Assembly (NCBI GenBank): GCA_023430065.1
Contig: JAEZCG010000098.1
Coordinates: 1-6,682 of the forward strand
Length of the DNA stretch: 6,682 nucleotides
Reading direction: 5' to 3'
Origin: Pseudomonadota bacterium
GTDB taxonomy: Bacteria; Pseudomonadota; Gammaproteobacteria; Burkholderiales; SHXO01
Numbering within the stretch: position 1 is the stretch's first letter; each line of letters opens with the position of its first letter. Position numbers and translations under genes: made by a program. The notes beneath the pieces were generated by a model. The model ran no database searches. It saw nothing but the letters and a program-made list of their open reading frames with translations, and was not told the DNA's origin. Below are positions 6,437 to 6,682 of the stretch, in pieces.

Positions 6437-6682
6437 ATGAGAACCACTGCAATGTCGTGCGCCGCCGCCTTCGTCGCCGCTCTCACGCTCGCGCCCGGGG
6501 CCGCATGGGCGCACGAGGCACGGCGCGACACCCTGATCCTTGCCCAGAGCCAGTCGCCGCAACGCTCCCCTGACGTCCCCTTCGTCCCGACCAAGGAGGA
6601 AGTGGGCGAGAAGATGCTGGAACTGGGCGAAGTCGATGGCAACGACGTGGTGTACGACCTCGGCTCGGGCGATGGCCGCCTG
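6437..6682 (+). CDS. SAM-dependent methyltransferase with predicted signal peptide (3' truncated by window edge)
   Basis: Only the first 82 residues are visible; the frame runs open to the last base. Residues 1-25 look like a Sec signal peptide (Arg2, hydrophobic Ala/Leu/Val core, then GAAWA before His26). A variable linker spans about 26-45. The block DVPFVPTKEEVGEKMLEL (46-63) precedes DVVYDLGSGDGRL (70-82), where DLGSGDGR is motif I of class I (Rossmann-fold) methyltransferases and contacts S-adenosylmethionine. I recall this DVP(F/Y)VPT plus DLGSGDGR combination from a family annotated simply as class I SAM-dependent methyltransferase; the substrate is unknown. The start is firm because of AGGAG six bases upstream. 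The short 37-base gap after the permease, with no terminator seen, suggests a shared transcript. A secreted SAM-dependent enzyme is unexpected, because SAM is cytoplasmic. Confidence 0.85.
   Translation, partial: MRTTAMSCAAAFVAALTLAPGAAWAHEARRDTLILAQSQSPQRSPDVPFVPTKEEVGEKMLELGEVDGNDVVYDLGSGDGRL

Overview
The window is an ordinary, densely coded, GC-rich chromosomal segment of a proteobacterium, most likely a betaproteobacterium (Rhodocyclales or Burkholderiales-like). That placement rests on a class I adenylylated glutamine synthetase, the order glnA / DUF4124 gene / ntrB / ntrC, and my recollection of similar NtrC and GlnA proteins. It is an inference, not a search result. I see no phage, IS, CRISPR, tRNA or rRNA, and no undescribed multi-gene system.

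Layout. Positions 1-651 are the C-terminal half of glnA, followed by a strong intrinsic terminator (675-699). A small exported DUF4124/coiled-coil protein (844-1293) comes next. Then come the nitrogen two-component genes ntrB/glnL (1352-2446) and ntrC/glnG (2443-3846), which overlap by four bases. A complex nested inverted repeat (about 3866-4009) fills the space between ntrC and the convergent gene xth (exodeoxyribonuclease III, minus strand, 4020-4787). A 274-base divergent spacer, in which I recognise no convincing promoter motif, leads to a 12-TM APC-superfamily amino acid permease (5062-6399; alternative start 5002). After 37 bases comes the 5' end of a SAM-dependent methyltransferase gene with a predicted signal peptide (6437 to beyond the window).

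How the genes work together. GlnA assimilates ammonium. NtrB phosphorylates or dephosphorylates NtrC according to nitrogen status (through PII in known systems), and NtrC~P activates sigma-54 promoters such as glnA. The visible adenylylation tyrosine of GlnA indicates a second, post-translational control layer. The DUF4124 gene is placed inside this cluster but its role is unknown. The xth gene (DNA repair) and the permease/methyltransferase pair are functionally separate neighbours.

There is no gene-free stretch above 300 bases. The largest gaps are 652-843 (terminator, then nothing recognised), 3847-4019 (inverted repeat) and 4788-5061 (ribosome binding sites only).
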